From Bacteroidota bacterium (GTDB taxonomy: Bacteria; Bacteroidota; Bacteroidia; Bacteroidales; UBA7960): 38,099 nt of DNA. The position numbers were made by a program, and so were the translations under genes. The notes below the pieces were generated by a model. That model ran no database searches, had not been told where the DNA came from, and saw only the letters and a list, made by a program, of their open reading frames with translations. Where the stretch lies: positions 1 to 38,099 of the forward strand of contig JAGXRQ010000061.1 of NCBI GenBank assembly GCA_018335675.1, read 5' to 3'. Positions 1 to 7,543 of the stretch are shown piece by piece (within the stretch, counting starts at the first letter, position 1; every line of letters starts with the position of its first letter).

Positions 1-1
1 A

Positions 2-208
2 AAAAATCTAATTATTGATAAATTTGCTGTTATAACAGAGGCAAATGGAGATTTATTCAAAGTAAACAGACCTCTTTGGGCCGGACATAATAATGAAAAT
101 AATCCTAGTCTTAGAACACATACGCCAGAACACTCAACGCCACAATCAATAAGTGATCCTTCAATATTTCATATTAAAGTTGCTCACTTAGGATATAAAA
201 ACATATAA
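2..208 (+). CDS. 3' end of an unrecognised protein (partial)
   Basis: An open frame enters from the left edge and stops with TAA at 206-208, leaving 68 residues. The readable part holds the stretch LWAGHNNENNPSLRTH and ends HLGYKNI. It is rich in Asn, His, Ser and Pro with no hydrophobic helix, so the tail is probably soluble. I do not recognise the family. A strong hairpin terminator follows within 25 bases, which supports this being a real gene end. A secreted or toxin-like C-terminus is possible given the accessory surroundings, but nothing in the visible residues shows it. Confidence 0.55.
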   Translation, partial: KNLIIDKFAVITEANGDLFKVNRPLWAGHNNENNPSLRTHTPEHSTPQSISDPSIFHIKVAHLGYKNI

Positions 209-230
209 GTATTATTCAAAATAAATTTTA

Positions 231-260
231 AACCTTTAAAGCAATTTAAAGGTTTTTTAT
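231..260 (+). terminator. Rho-independent terminator after the left-edge gene
   Basis: A perfect 10-bp stem, AACCTTTAAA (231-240) with TTTAAAGGTT (245-254), is closed by a GCAA tetraloop and followed by a run of T. It ends the transcript of the left-edge gene, 22 bases after its stop. Confidence 0.85.
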
Positions 261-268
261 TATATTTG
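261..268 (+). promoter_or_regulatory. Bacteroidota -7 box for the 290-811 gene
   Basis: TATATTTG matches the Bacteroidota -7 consensus TAnnTTTG. It lies directly after the upstream terminator and 21 bases ahead of the ATG at 290. No clear -33 TTTG was seen. Confidence 0.5.
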
Positions 269-289
269 AAAAAGTTAAATTTTATAGAT

Positions 290-811
290 ATGAAAAAGCT
301 GCTAGTTATAATTATTATAACTTTTTATTTTTTAATCCCTACCAATGCGAATAATAATAGATTTGATGTAAATCTCAATTTTGGATTAGGACATGGTGTT
401 AATTATGGCAACAACGGACTAAGAGGACAAATTTCTTTTCCTATTGACAAGCAAGGTTTTTTTCAGGTCGGCTTTGTTAGCGGTATTGGAATGGCTATTA
501 ATTATGGTAAACCTTTTTATTCCTATGGTTGGAAAATATTCGCTTCCAACTTCTTTTTTAATTACCAGAGAGGCGATCTAGTGTTATTTAAACAAGATAA
601 TACTTATTTTCCTGGAGATGGAATTTCATTATCAATAGGTTGGGAACTTACATTTCGAAGTATTGTGTTATTATTTTTAGACGACACTCTATTGTCAAAC
701 AGACTTGGACTATCTTCATCAATTGGTAGGGCTTTTATTGATTATCCATCTGTAGTTAAAGGACAAATCCATTATATAGGTGAATTTGGGATAACATATA
801 GATTGTTTTAA
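290..811 (+). CDS. Small exported beta-barrel-like outer membrane protein
   Basis: The product is 173 aa. I chose the ATG at 290 over an in-frame TTG at 266 because it starts directly with a signal peptide (MKKLLVIIIITFYFL, then a cleavage region around TNA) and follows a -7 box at a suitable distance. The mature part alternates Gly, aromatic and polar residues (GLGHGVNYG, GIGMAINYG, LSIGWELTF) in short strand-like blocks. It ends in Phe (GEFGITYRLF), as is typical of proteins inserted by the BAM complex. I infer a small outer-membrane barrel of about eight strands. Function is unknown and no catalytic motif is visible. Confidence 0.6.
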   Translation: MKKLLVIIIITFYFLIPTNANNNRFDVNLNFGLGHGVNYGNNGLRGQISFPIDKQGFFQVGFVSGIGMAINYGKPFYSYGWKIFASNFFFNYQRGDLVLFKQDNTYFPGDGISLSIGWELTFRSIVLLFLDDTLLSNRLGLSSSIGRAFIDYPSVVKGQIHYIGEFGITYRLF

Positions 812-920
812 CTCATCAACTCTAGTGAATAAGTGTTTTAGACACCCATGGCGCATAAATAATCTGCAAATTATCTACAAAACGCTAGATATCCCTTCCT
901 TCATCCATACACTAAAAAAA

Positions 921-952
921 CAATCAAATATTTGTTTATGCAATCAAATATT
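921..952. repeat. 12-bp direct repeat CAATCAAATATT, two copies
   Basis: CAATCAAATATT occurs at 921-932 and again at 941-952, start to start 20 bases. Spacing of about two helical turns would put both copies on one DNA face, as expected for paired protein-binding sites. No protein can be assigned. Confidence 0.7.
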
Positions 953-972
953 AGCACGAAATTTGTATTAAC

Positions 973-1020
973 TTTGTTTAGCGATATAAATATTTATGTA
1001 TATTTATATCGCTAAACAAA
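973..1020. repeat. Perfect 21-bp inverted repeat with a 6-base loop
   Basis: The left arm at 973-993 (beginning TTTGTTTAGCGATATAAA) is exactly complementary to the right arm at 1000-1020. TTATGT lies between them. The arms are AT-rich and no T-tract follows on either strand, so it is a weaker terminator candidate than the others here. It may be a cruciform, an operator, or one end of a decayed mobile element. Confidence 0.75.
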
Positions 1021-1057
1021 CGTATAATCATGATTATTTTTCTGACTAAAACATATC

Positions 1058-1135
1058 GGGAGAGCAAACGTGTGAAAGTCCTTAGTTGTCAATCTATCCA
1101 ATTTTTATTGTATAGTTTGTGTTGCGGTGACTCCC
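1058..1135 (+). ncRNA. Possible structured RNA or 5' leader
   Basis: Nested complements are visible: GGGAG (1058-1062) with CTCCC (1131-1135), CAAAC (1065-1069) with GTTTG (1115-1119), and an inner CAAT-TTTT-ATTG hairpin (1099-1110). They enclose an unpaired GTGTGAAAGTCC segment. The fold would end 28 bases before the ATG at 1164. I cannot match it to a known RNA family, and 5-bp stems can arise by chance. Confidence 0.25.
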
Positions 1136-1163
1136 CCTATTTATTCACCAAAATTTTTTCAAC

Positions 1164-1430
1164 ATGCAACACAAAAATTTTGACACACCAAGCCTTGTTT
1201 CGCTAGGCGACACAAGAGCAAACAAATTCCTTAACAAGCATTTTAGCCTTATGCTCGAAATCAATCCTAATATGTCGGAGCTTAAAGAAACTCTGGCAGA
1301 TTTTTACATTGATAGCATAATAGGGCAAGAAAACGAAGATCAGCGATTACTTGTAAACAAAGCACGTATTTACATTGCTATTAACAAATTAATTACTGAT
1401 TATGAATCGCTGCAGTTTGGGGAAAAGTAA
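1164..1430 (+). CDS. Small orphan protein, 88 aa
   Basis: This protein of unknown function starts with ATG at 1164. It has no signal peptide or membrane helix. From about residue 25 it reads as amphipathic helices (MSELKETLADFYIDSII, then LLVNKARIYIAINKLIT), so a small helical cytoplasmic protein is likely. It is preceded by an unusual repeat-rich non-coding region and followed by a separately promoted lipoprotein gene. No helix-turn-helix or catalytic pattern is evident. It could be an accessory regulator, but the sequence alone does not show that. Confidence 0.5.
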   Translation: MQHKNFDTPSLVSLGDTRANKFLNKHFSLMLEINPNMSELKETLADFYIDSIIGQENEDQRLLVNKARIYIAINKLITDYESLQFGEK

Positions 1431-1467
1431 AAATAAATTATCTCATCATTTTTAGAGATTATTTTAT

Positions 1468-1475
1468 TACTTTTG
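1468..1475 (+). promoter_or_regulatory. -7 box for the PKD lipoprotein gene
   Basis: TACTTTTG fits TAnnTTTG. It lies 124 bases upstream of the ATG at 1600, implying a leader of about 120 bases that contains a short GTTGT/ACAAC complement near 1500-1520. Confidence 0.4.
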
Positions 1476-1599
1476 TAACCATCAAATGTTTTTAAAACAT
1501 CGTTGTGGGCAAGCAACAACCGAAAAACCTGCACTTCACTGTGTAAGTTTTTTTTATTCCAATATTTTACTATTTTTACAAAAACAAAATCCATATCAC

Positions 1600-2337
1600 A
1601 TGAAAACAAAACTTTTTATTTTTTTGATAGCTATTGCACTGCTTTCTTGCACAAAAGAAGTTGAACCTGAACCTGAACCTGAACCGGCTCCATTGCCTGT
1701 TGCTAACTTTATTATTTCAGGTGCCAATGAATTTGCACCAAGCGTCATATCTTTTACAAATCAATCAGTAAATGCCGAAACGTATAATTGGGATTTCGGC
1801 GACGGAACTTCATCTCAAAGCGTAAATGCAGTAAAATTGTATTCTGAGGGTGGTTTATATAATGTTACTCTTACTGCATATAATGCAGATATGGCGCAAA
1901 GCGTTATTAGTAAAACATTATATGTAAAGCCTAAACCAACTCGTTTGAAGCTAAACAAAATAACACTAACCGGAATGCCATTTACCAATTCACAGGGAGC
2001 AGGGTGGGACAGCAATTCTGGGCCGGATGTTTATTTTGAAATTTTCACAGGTGGTGGAACAAGCATATACAAATCTGACATTCGTTGGGATATTTTACCA
2101 AGTTACTTACCAATAAACTTTACAGAATATTTTCCAATATCTTTTTCTGATTTTACACATACATATGCCATTAAGCTATTTGATTACGACTGGCCATCAT
2201 CAGATGATTATATTGGTGGTTATACTTTTAAAATAATTGATTGGATGCCTTCGAGTGGTCTATATTTAACCGAATTAGATTTTTATAATTATACATCACA
2301 GCTTCGTTTTACGCTTTATGTGGAATGGTTAGAGTAG
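1600..2337 (+). CDS. PKD-domain lipoprotein
   Basis: The product is 245 aa from the ATG at 1600. The longer frame from 1486 is rejected because the 1600 start gives a lipoprotein signal (MKTKLFIFLIAIALLSC, lipobox LLSC with Cys17). An EPEPEPEPAP linker follows. The next domain is PKD-like: VANF at its start, then FTNQSVNAETYNWDFGDG with the hallmark WDFGDG, then GLYNVTLTAYN. The remaining 140 residues are beta-rich (DVYFEIFTGGG, LFDYDWPSSDDYIGGY) and resemble a C2-like or immunoglobulin-like surface domain. It is probably anchored to the outer membrane and faces outward. PKD domains usually mediate protein or glycan contacts; the ligand is unknown. Confidence 0.8.
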   Translation: MKTKLFIFLIAIALLSCTKEVEPEPEPEPAPLPVANFIISGANEFAPSVISFTNQSVNAETYNWDFGDGTSSQSVNAVKLYSEGGLYNVTLTAYNADMAQSVISKTLYVKPKPTRLKLNKITLTGMPFTNSQGAGWDSNSGPDVYFEIFTGGGTSIYKSDIRWDILPSYLPINFTEYFPISFSDFTHTYAIKLFDYDWPSSDDYIGGYTFKIIDWMPSSGLYLTELDFYNYTSQLRFTLYVEWLE

Positions 2338-2365
2338 CGATATTCACTAAATATTTAAAGCCCAA

Positions 2366-2634
2366 ATGACAAATCCAAACGTAATAGCCATAGCAAGAAA
2401 GAGAATTGGCGAATACTTTTCTCTTTTAATGATAGAAAAAAATGTAAGCCTTAAAGAAATAGAAAAGGGGAGCGGAGTTCAAGAATCTATTATTACAGAT
2501 ATTTTACTAGGCAACGAGTATAGCATAAATAGCTTTATTGCTTTAGCCGGATATTTTATATTCACTTAGAACTTAGCGAAAAAACAGCAGAAAACAGCAA
2601 TATTAAGTTTATGGGAAGTATAGGGAAAAGCTAA
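2366..2634 (+). pseudogene. HTH (XRE-like) small protein with a probable one-base frameshift
   Basis: The uninterrupted frame from the ATG at 2366 stops at 2569 after 67 aa. It begins IARKRIGEYFSLLMIEKNVS and contains LKEIEKGSGVQESIITDILLGN, which resembles the helix-turn-helix of XRE-family regulators. Near the stop, the T run at 2554-2557 is followed in another frame by a coherent helix-rich tail (YIHLELSEKTAENSN) that ends with TAA at 2632-2634. Adding one T to the run joins the two into about 89 aa. Either the gene is broken, the assembly dropped a base, or the 67-aa form is functional. It lies 28 bases after the lipoprotein gene and overlaps the end of the convergent orphan gene by 4 bases. 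Confidence 0.5.
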
Positions 2635-3146
2635 AGTTTCAAATCCGTTTTTATTAGCTTCAATTCTTGCAAAAGCAACTTATGATTAAGGTTATACTCC
2701 TTAAGCGCACAACAATAATCCATTATTCTAGCAAAATCCTTAATAGTTTGCCTAAGAAGGCTAATAATTTGCTTAATCCACAAAAATATAAAGTGATTAA
2801 AGTTTTCTGAGTATTGTCGTTTGTATAGCAGCGTAAATAGCTGAGTTACATTTGTAACATTATCAATAAGTGTTTGATATTCCTTGGGGGCTAGAAGATA
2901 CCATTTTGCAGTTATTTCGCCGGTTATTACTCCATGTATATTATGTAGTTTTTTAAGTGTTTCATTTATTTTTTGTGTCCATAAATTAAGAAAAGCCTGT
3001 ACGTTTTTTCTGTTTTTATCCAAACAATTCTCTCCATTGCCCAAATAACAAGAATATTTTATTCTATCCGTATAATGCGATTCAATATCTGGATAATTAA
3101 AGAATGTCAACTTAACTGATTTGGTTCTTTGGTTTTTCCGGTTCAT
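2631..3146 (-). CDS. Orphan protein, 171 aa
   Basis: I do not recognise the family. The product is basic and helix-rich, with no signal peptide. Residues 100-150 (VTQLFTLLYKRQ, FLWIKQIISLLRQTIKDF) form long amphipathic helices. Cys residues are at about 33 and 41 near the N-terminus, with a CC pair near 145. A TATCTTTG -7 box sits 31 bases upstream of the ATG, which supports a real gene. The 3' end meets the frameshifted HTH gene tail to tail. The position among accessory genes suggests horizontal acquisition, but function cannot be inferred. Confidence 0.5.
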   Translation of the reverse strand: MNRKNQRTKSVKLTFFNYPDIESHYTDRIKYSCYLGNGENCLDKNRKNVQAFLNLWTQKINETLKKLHNIHGVITGEITAKWYLLAPKEYQTLIDNVTNVTQLFTLLYKRQYSENFNHFIFLWIKQIISLLRQTIKDFARIMDYCCALKEYNLNHKLLLQELKLIKTDLKL

Positions 3147-3177
3147 TATTATTGTAAAATAATATGTAATTGATATT

Positions 3178-3185
3178 CAAAGATA
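3178..3185 (-). promoter_or_regulatory. -7 box for the 171-aa orphan gene
   Basis: Minus-strand TATCTTTG matches TAnnTTTG, 31 bases ahead of the start codon at 3146. A TTTG lies 15 bases further upstream (3201-3204), closer than the usual -33 spacing. Confidence 0.5.
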
Positions 3186-3393
3186 TAACTATTTTTTAGG
3201 CAAATATCATACTAAATTAGCTTTTTTATCTTATCTATTATCAGTGTTTTAGCCTATTTTAATGCTAAATAGCCTTGAATGTTCGTCAATTTTACTAAAA
3301 CTTAAAAATGCTTAAAACGCTGATTATCTGTTATATACATATATTAAATATGTCCTATAATTAATATTATGTTAAATAGATATTGTTAAATGA

Positions 3394-3422
3394 AAGCAGG
3401 ATAAATATTACTCTATCCTGCT
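3394..3422 (-). terminator. Hairpin after the TPR lipoprotein gene
   Basis: AGCAGGATA (3395-3403) pairs with TATCCTGCT (3414-3422) across a 10-base loop, 24 bases past the stop at 3446. The following minus-strand bases, TTTCATTTAA, make only a weak T-tract, so termination strength is uncertain. Confidence 0.55.
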
Positions 3423-3445
3423 CACTATTTAAATATATCGAACCA

Positions 3446-4690
3446 TTAATTCAAATCAAATCCTAACCTCTTCTTCAATTCAATCATTTCCATCAATTTA
3501 TCATTCTGGCTAGTACGAGCATACAATTCAGTTAATGAATTGATAACTACTTTAAAATTTGGATCATTGTAGTCTAGCAATTCTTTAGCTTCCTCAAGGA
3601 AAGGTTGGCCTGCTAACCACATTTGTTTAAATTCTTTTTCCTTAATATTATATTCGTTGCAATGCCAATCTTTTGCAGCTTCGCAATCCCTTAATACTTG
3701 CTGAGCTTTTTCAAAAGTTGCAATTCCTCTATTAAAATAAAGAGCTCCAATAGAATAAACAACCTGGAACTGTTCCGGATCAATTTCTAATGATTTCTTG
3801 TAAGCATCTATAGCTTTTTGAAAAGCTTCTTCTCTATCTTTAGCAGAGTGAGTATTGTCTCCATAAATTCTTTCATAGTTGGCACCTAAAGCGAAATACA
3901 AATTAGAATTATTTGGCTCTCTTTCAATAGCCTCATTTATAGCAGATTCAGCTCCTTCAGTATCTCCTGTTTTTAAATAATAGTTTGCAGCTGAAAAAAT
4001 AATTGCAATGTCTACACTTGCCGGATCATCACCTTTTGCTTCTTTAATCCATCTTTTTGCTTCATCGTGTTCTTCCAAAGCAGCTGAAACATTTATTAAT
4101 GATGTATAAACATTTACTTCGCGATAGTTAATATCTATCAATTCATTTAAATACTGCTTTGCTTCCTGATACATCATGCCTCTTTCTGCAGAATATGCTG
4201 CATAAAATAATGTTAATGTATCTATAGAACCAAATCGTTTACTTACATCGTAAGAAGAACGGAAATAATTGCTGGCAATTGGAAATCTTCCTTCATTAAA
4301 CGCTAAAGCCCCTGCTTCATGAAGCATTTGAGTTAGCATCAATTCATTTTGCTGAATTGAAAGAAAATGTTGATTTGTTAAATCAAGCTCCTTTGCCTTC
4401 ATTAATGACTCATTAGCCACTCCTAGTGGATCTTGGTGAGAATTCTTTACTTCAGGATCTTCTGCTAAGAAAAGGTCCATATAAACATTCGCTTTTGTAA
4501 TCCACGCCTTTGGATTAGCAGCCAATTCGCCCTCTACTGCAGCATCAATTCTTTCTTTTGCTACCAGTACATTTTTACGTTTTAGTTCACTGTTTATTGC
4601 ATTAAGTTCTTTTTTTTGCGCGTCGCATGATGATAGAATAACCATTGCTGATGCTACTAATAAGAATAATATCCGTTTCATTCGGTTCAT
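3446..4690 (-). CDS. TPR-repeat lipoprotein
   Basis: The product is 414 aa with a lipoprotein signal ending at VILSSC (Cys22). Tetratricopeptide-type helix pairs fill the rest. Clear units include the segment around residues 220-265 (AANYYLKTGDTEGAESAINE, then ALGANYERIYG) and 290-320 (AIDAYKKSLEIDPEQFQVVY). TPR proteins act as scaffolds; as a lipoprotein this one probably sits in the periplasm or on the outer membrane. It follows gyrA on the same strand but has its own TACATTTG promoter and a palindrome at the expected -33 position. I recall a TPR gene downstream of gyrA, opposite clpC, in other Bacteroidales. Partners are unknown. A start at Met4 is also possible. Confidence 0.8.
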   Translation of the reverse strand: MNRMKRILFLLVASAMVILSSCDAQKKELNAINSELKRKNVLVAKERIDAAVEGELAANPKAWITKANVYMDLFLAEDPEVKNSHQDPLGVANESLMKAKELDLTNQHFLSIQQNELMLTQMLHEAGALAFNEGRFPIASNYFRSSYDVSKRFGSIDTLTLFYAAYSAERGMMYQEAKQYLNELIDINYREVNVYTSLINVSAALEEHDEAKRWIKEAKGDDPASVDIAIIFSAANYYLKTGDTEGAESAINEAIEREPNNSNLYFALGANYERIYGDNTHSAKDREEAFQKAIDAYKKSLEIDPEQFQVVYSIGALYFNRGIATFEKAQQVLRDCEAAKDWHCNEYNIKEKEFKQMWLAGQPFLEEAKELLDYNDPNFKVVINSLTELYARTSQNDKLMEMIELKKRLGFDLN

Positions 4691-4723
4691 TTTTTTGGTT
4701 ATAGAATCTGTTGTTTATAGTTG

Positions 4724-4761
4724 CAAATGTAATATTTATTTTATTTTACATAATGTAAAAT
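4724..4761 (-). promoter_or_regulatory. Promoter and possible operator of the TPR lipoprotein gene
   Basis: Minus-strand TACATTTG (4724-4731) is a -7 box 33 bases ahead of the start codon. A 19-base palindrome, ATTTTACAT-A-ATGTAAAAT (4743-4761), lies where the -33 contact would be. A repressor or an activator could bind there. Confidence 0.5.
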
Positions 4762-4791
4762 ACTTAACAAAAAGGTTATTTTAAATTAATC

Positions 4792-7317
4792 CTAAGATTC
4801 ATTTTCAATGCCATCAGTTTTTGTATTCTCATCAACATCAGGATTTTCAATGTTTTCATCATCATTTCCATTGCCATTTTCATTCTTTTCTTGAACTTTG
4901 GTAACAGCAGCAATTTTATCGCCTCCCTTAAGATTAATTAACCTAACACCTTGAGTTGCCCTGCCAATACTCCTTAATTCAGACACTTGCATCCTGATAG
5001 TAAAGCCTGATTTATTAATTATCATAAGATCTTCAGACTCAACAACATTCACCATAGCAATAAGATGCCCTGTTTTTTCAGTAACATTTAGAGTCTTAAT
5101 ACCTTTTCCACCCCTATTAGTAATTCTGTATTCATCTAAAGGAGATTTTTTACCGTAACCTTTTTCTGAAACAACAAGAATTGAACTTTCCGTATTATCA
5201 ATACAAACCATTCCAACTACCTCATCTTTAACTCCTGATAAAGTAATACCCTTAACTCCTGAAGCATTTCTGCCAACAGGTCTTACAACAGATTCATTAA
5301 ACCTGATTGCTTTTCCGCTTTTATTAGCAAGGAGTATATCATTCTGACCATTTGTTAGTCTTGCATCTAATAGTTCGTCATTTTCTCGAATATTAATTGC
5401 AATAATACCATTCGCTCTTGGTCTTGAATAAGCCTCAAGTGAAGTTTTCTTAATTATACCCTTCTTGGTACAAAGAATGATAAAATTATTATTGGTATAC
5501 TCTTTATCTGTAAGGTCTTTAAGATTAATAAACGCTTTAACTTTATCGTCAGATGGAATATTAATAAGATTCTGTATTGCCCTTCCTTTCGTTGCTTTTG
5601 CACCTTCCGGAAGTTCAAATACTCTTAACCAGAAACATTTACCTTTTTCAGTAAAGAATAGCAAATAATTGTGATTAGTTGCAGAAAATAAATATTCAAC
5701 AAAATCATCGTCACGCGTGGCAGTTCCCTTAGAACCACGACCTCCCCTGCTTTGAAGTTTGTATTCACTAAGAGGCGTACGTTTGATATAACCCATATGA
5801 GACACAGTAATTACAACGTCTTCGTCGGCAATTGTATCTTCAATGCGGAAATCATTTGCAGTATATTCAATTTCCGTTCTGGTTTTATCATTATACTTAT
5901 CTTTAATTTCTAAAAGCTCCTCTTTTATAATCTCCATACGCATAACAAGATCTGATAGAATGAGCTTGAGACGTTCAATCTTTTTGAGAAGAGCCTGATA
6001 TTCTTCCTTAATTTTTTCTCTTTCCATTCCGGTAAGAGCTCTAAGACGCATTTCCAGGATGGCTCTTGCTTGAATTTCAGATAACTTGAAATTCTCCATC
6101 AATCCAGTTCTGGCAATTTCAGTTGTTTCTGAAGCTCTGATAAGCTTTATGATAGCATCAAGATTGTCGAGCGCAATTAGAAATCCCTCAAGAATATGCA
6201 GCCTTTTTTCTGCTTCTCTCAATTCATATTGGCTTCTCTTAACCACAACATCATGCCTATGCTCAACAAAATACTTAATTAGGTCTTTAAGATTAAGAGT
6301 TTCCGGTCGCCCCTTTACAAGAGCAATGCTATTTACATTAAATGCTGTTTGCAGTGCAGTATATTGATACAACTGGTTTAAAACAACATTAGGAATTGCG
6401 TCTTTTCTTAAATCATAAACTATTCTTAATCCATCACGGTCAGACTCATCTCTGATGTCTGTTATACCTTCAATTTTTTTATCATTTACCAGGTCAGCAG
6501 TTTTCTTAATCATTTCTGATTTATTTACCTGATAAGGAATTGATGTAACAATGATAGTTTCTCGGCCTCCCAGTGCTTCAACGGTTGCTTCTCCACGCAT
6601 TACAATTCTTCCTCTACCGGTTTTATAGGCTTCTCTTACTCCCTCATATCCATATATAATTCCACCTGTAGGAAAATCAGGCCCTTTGATATGCTTCATT
6701 AACTCATCAATTTCAATATCGTTATTATCGATATATGCAATTGTTCCATCAATAACTTCCCCTAAGTTGTGAGGAGGCATATTTGTTGCCATACCTACTG
6801 CAATACCCGAAGTTCCATTAATTAATAGATTTGGGATTTTTGCAGGCAATACAGTGGGCTCTTCAAGAGTATCATCAAAGTTTAGTTGGAAATCAACTGT
6901 TTCTTTTTCGATATCTACTAGCAGTTCTTCTGCAATTTTTCTAAGTCTTGCTTCAGTGTAACGCATAGCAGCAGGACTGTCACCATCAATACTGCCAAAG
7001 TTACCTTGACCATCAATTAATGGATAACGTAATGACCATTCTTGAGCCATTCTAACCATAGCATCATAAACAGATGTGTCGCCGTGAGGATGATATTTAC
7101 CTAAGACCTCCCCTACTATTCTAGCAGACTTTTTATATGGCTTGTTGCTGAATGTACCTAACTCATGCATTCCAAACAACACGCGCCTGTGCACAGGCTT
7201 AAGACCATCTCTAACATCAGGAAGTGCTCTTGATACAATTACTGACATGGCATAATCGATGTATGCCGATTTCATCTGATCTTCAATGTTTACCTTTATT
7301 ACTTTTTCTTCCGACAT
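4792..7317 (-). CDS. gyrA: DNA gyrase subunit A
   Basis: GyrA cuts and rejoins DNA and, with GyrB, introduces negative supercoils. The 841-aa product has the N-terminal breakage-reunion domain ([20 protein letters not shown] at 29-48), the quinolone-pocket helix ([15 protein letters not shown] at 76-90) and the catalytic Tyr120 in [10 protein letters not shown]. The coiled-coil tower follows, then the GyrA box [10 protein letters not shown] at about 522, which marks it as gyrase rather than ParC. The C-terminal beta-pinwheel repeats precede an acidic Asn/Asp/Glu tail over the last 30 residues. At the position of E. coli Ser83 it has Thr81, and Asp85 matches Asp87. It diverges from clpC across 226 bases. 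Length and motifs are complete. Confidence 0.98.
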   Translation of the reverse strand: MSEEKVIKVNIEDQMKSAYIDYAMSVIVSRALPDVRDGLKPVHRRVLFGMHELGTFSNKPYKKSARIVGEVLGKYHPHGDTSVYDAMVRMAQEWSLRYPLIDGQGNFGSIDGDSPAAMRYTEARLRKIAEELLVDIEKETVDFQLNFDDTLEEPTVLPAKIPNLLINGTSGIAVGMATNMPPHNLGEVIDGTIAYIDNNDIEIDELMKHIKGPDFPTGGIIYGYEGVREAYKTGRGRIVMRGEATVEALGGRETIIVTSIPYQVNKSEMIKKTADLVNDKKIEGITDIRDESDRDGLRIVYDLRKDAIPNVVLNQLYQYTALQTAFNVNSIALVKGRPETLNLKDLIKYFVEHRHDVVVKRSQYELREAEKRLHILEGFLIALDNLDAIIKLIRASETTEIARTGLMENFKLSEIQARAILEMRLRALTGMEREKIKEEYQALLKKIERLKLILSDLVMRMEIIKEELLEIKDKYNDKTRTEIEYTANDFRIEDTIADEDVVITVSHMGYIKRTPLSEYKLQSRGGRGSKGTATRDDDFVEYLFSATNHNYLLFFTEKGKCFWLRVFELPEGAKATKGRAIQNLINIPSDDKVKAFINLKDLTDKEYTNNNFIILCTKKGIIKKTSLEAYSRPRANGIIAINIRENDELLDARLTNGQNDILLANKSGKAIRFNESVVRPVGRNASGVKGITLSGVKDEVVGMVCIDNTESSILVVSEKGYGKKSPLDEYRITNRGGKGIKTLNVTEKTGHLIAMVNVVESEDLMIINKSGFTIRMQVSELRSIGRATQGVRLINLKGGDKIAAVTKVQEKNENGNGNDDENIENPDVDENTKTDGIENES

Positions 7318-7496
7318 ATTGATTTTCAGAGTTTATAAAAATTTGGTTCACTTTTTGTAAAGAAGCACGAAAATACGCATTTTTTCCTTATTATTATTGG
7401 TTTTTTTTGAGGTTATTTAAGTTATTTGTCAACAATTTCCACGTATTTTTGTTAATAATTTGTGTATTATTTTATACGTTAGAATTATATTGTGTT

Positions 7497-7515
7497 TATT
7501 TTTGAAATACTTTTG
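7497..7515 (+). promoter_or_regulatory. Candidate -7 boxes for clpC
   Basis: Two overlapping candidates match TAnnTTTG: TATTTTTG (7497-7504) and TACTTTTG (7508-7515), 39 and 28 bases ahead of the ATG at 7544. No well-spaced -33 element was found, and no obvious CtsR-type or CIRCE heat-shock operator is visible in the 226-base divergent region. Confidence 0.4.
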
Positions 7516-7543
7516 AATATTTATTGATATTGTTAATTATACT

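Larger units (their letters stand above)
812..1163. other. 352-base non-coding stretch with repeats and a possible structured RNA
   Basis: No convincing ORF lies here. It holds a 12-bp direct repeat (921-932 and 941-952), a perfect 21-bp inverted repeat (973-1020), and nested short complements between 1058 and 1135 that could fold as an RNA leader ahead of the ATG at 1164. Each is described separately. Confidence 0.6.

Noticed and set aside
1486-1599. Longer N-terminus for the PKD lipoprotein
   Set aside because: The extra residues hide the lipoprotein signal, which begins cleanly at the ATG at 1600.
1-3400. Toxin-antitoxin or defence island
   Set aside because: Orphan genes and an HTH are present, but no nuclease, toxin or defence motif could be identified.
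3147-3445. tRNA or other RNA gene in the gap
   Set aside because: No cloverleaf or CCA end could be found on either strand; only a promoter box and a terminator hairpin are visible.
5465-6367. Plus-strand frames inside gyrA, and similar frames opposite fabI, recN, hutH, hisS and ettA
   Set aside because: They are antisense shadows of strongly supported genes and have no family features.
4792-7317. Topoisomerase IV subunit ParC
   Set aside because: The GyrA box QSRGGRG is present together with a full beta-pinwheel.
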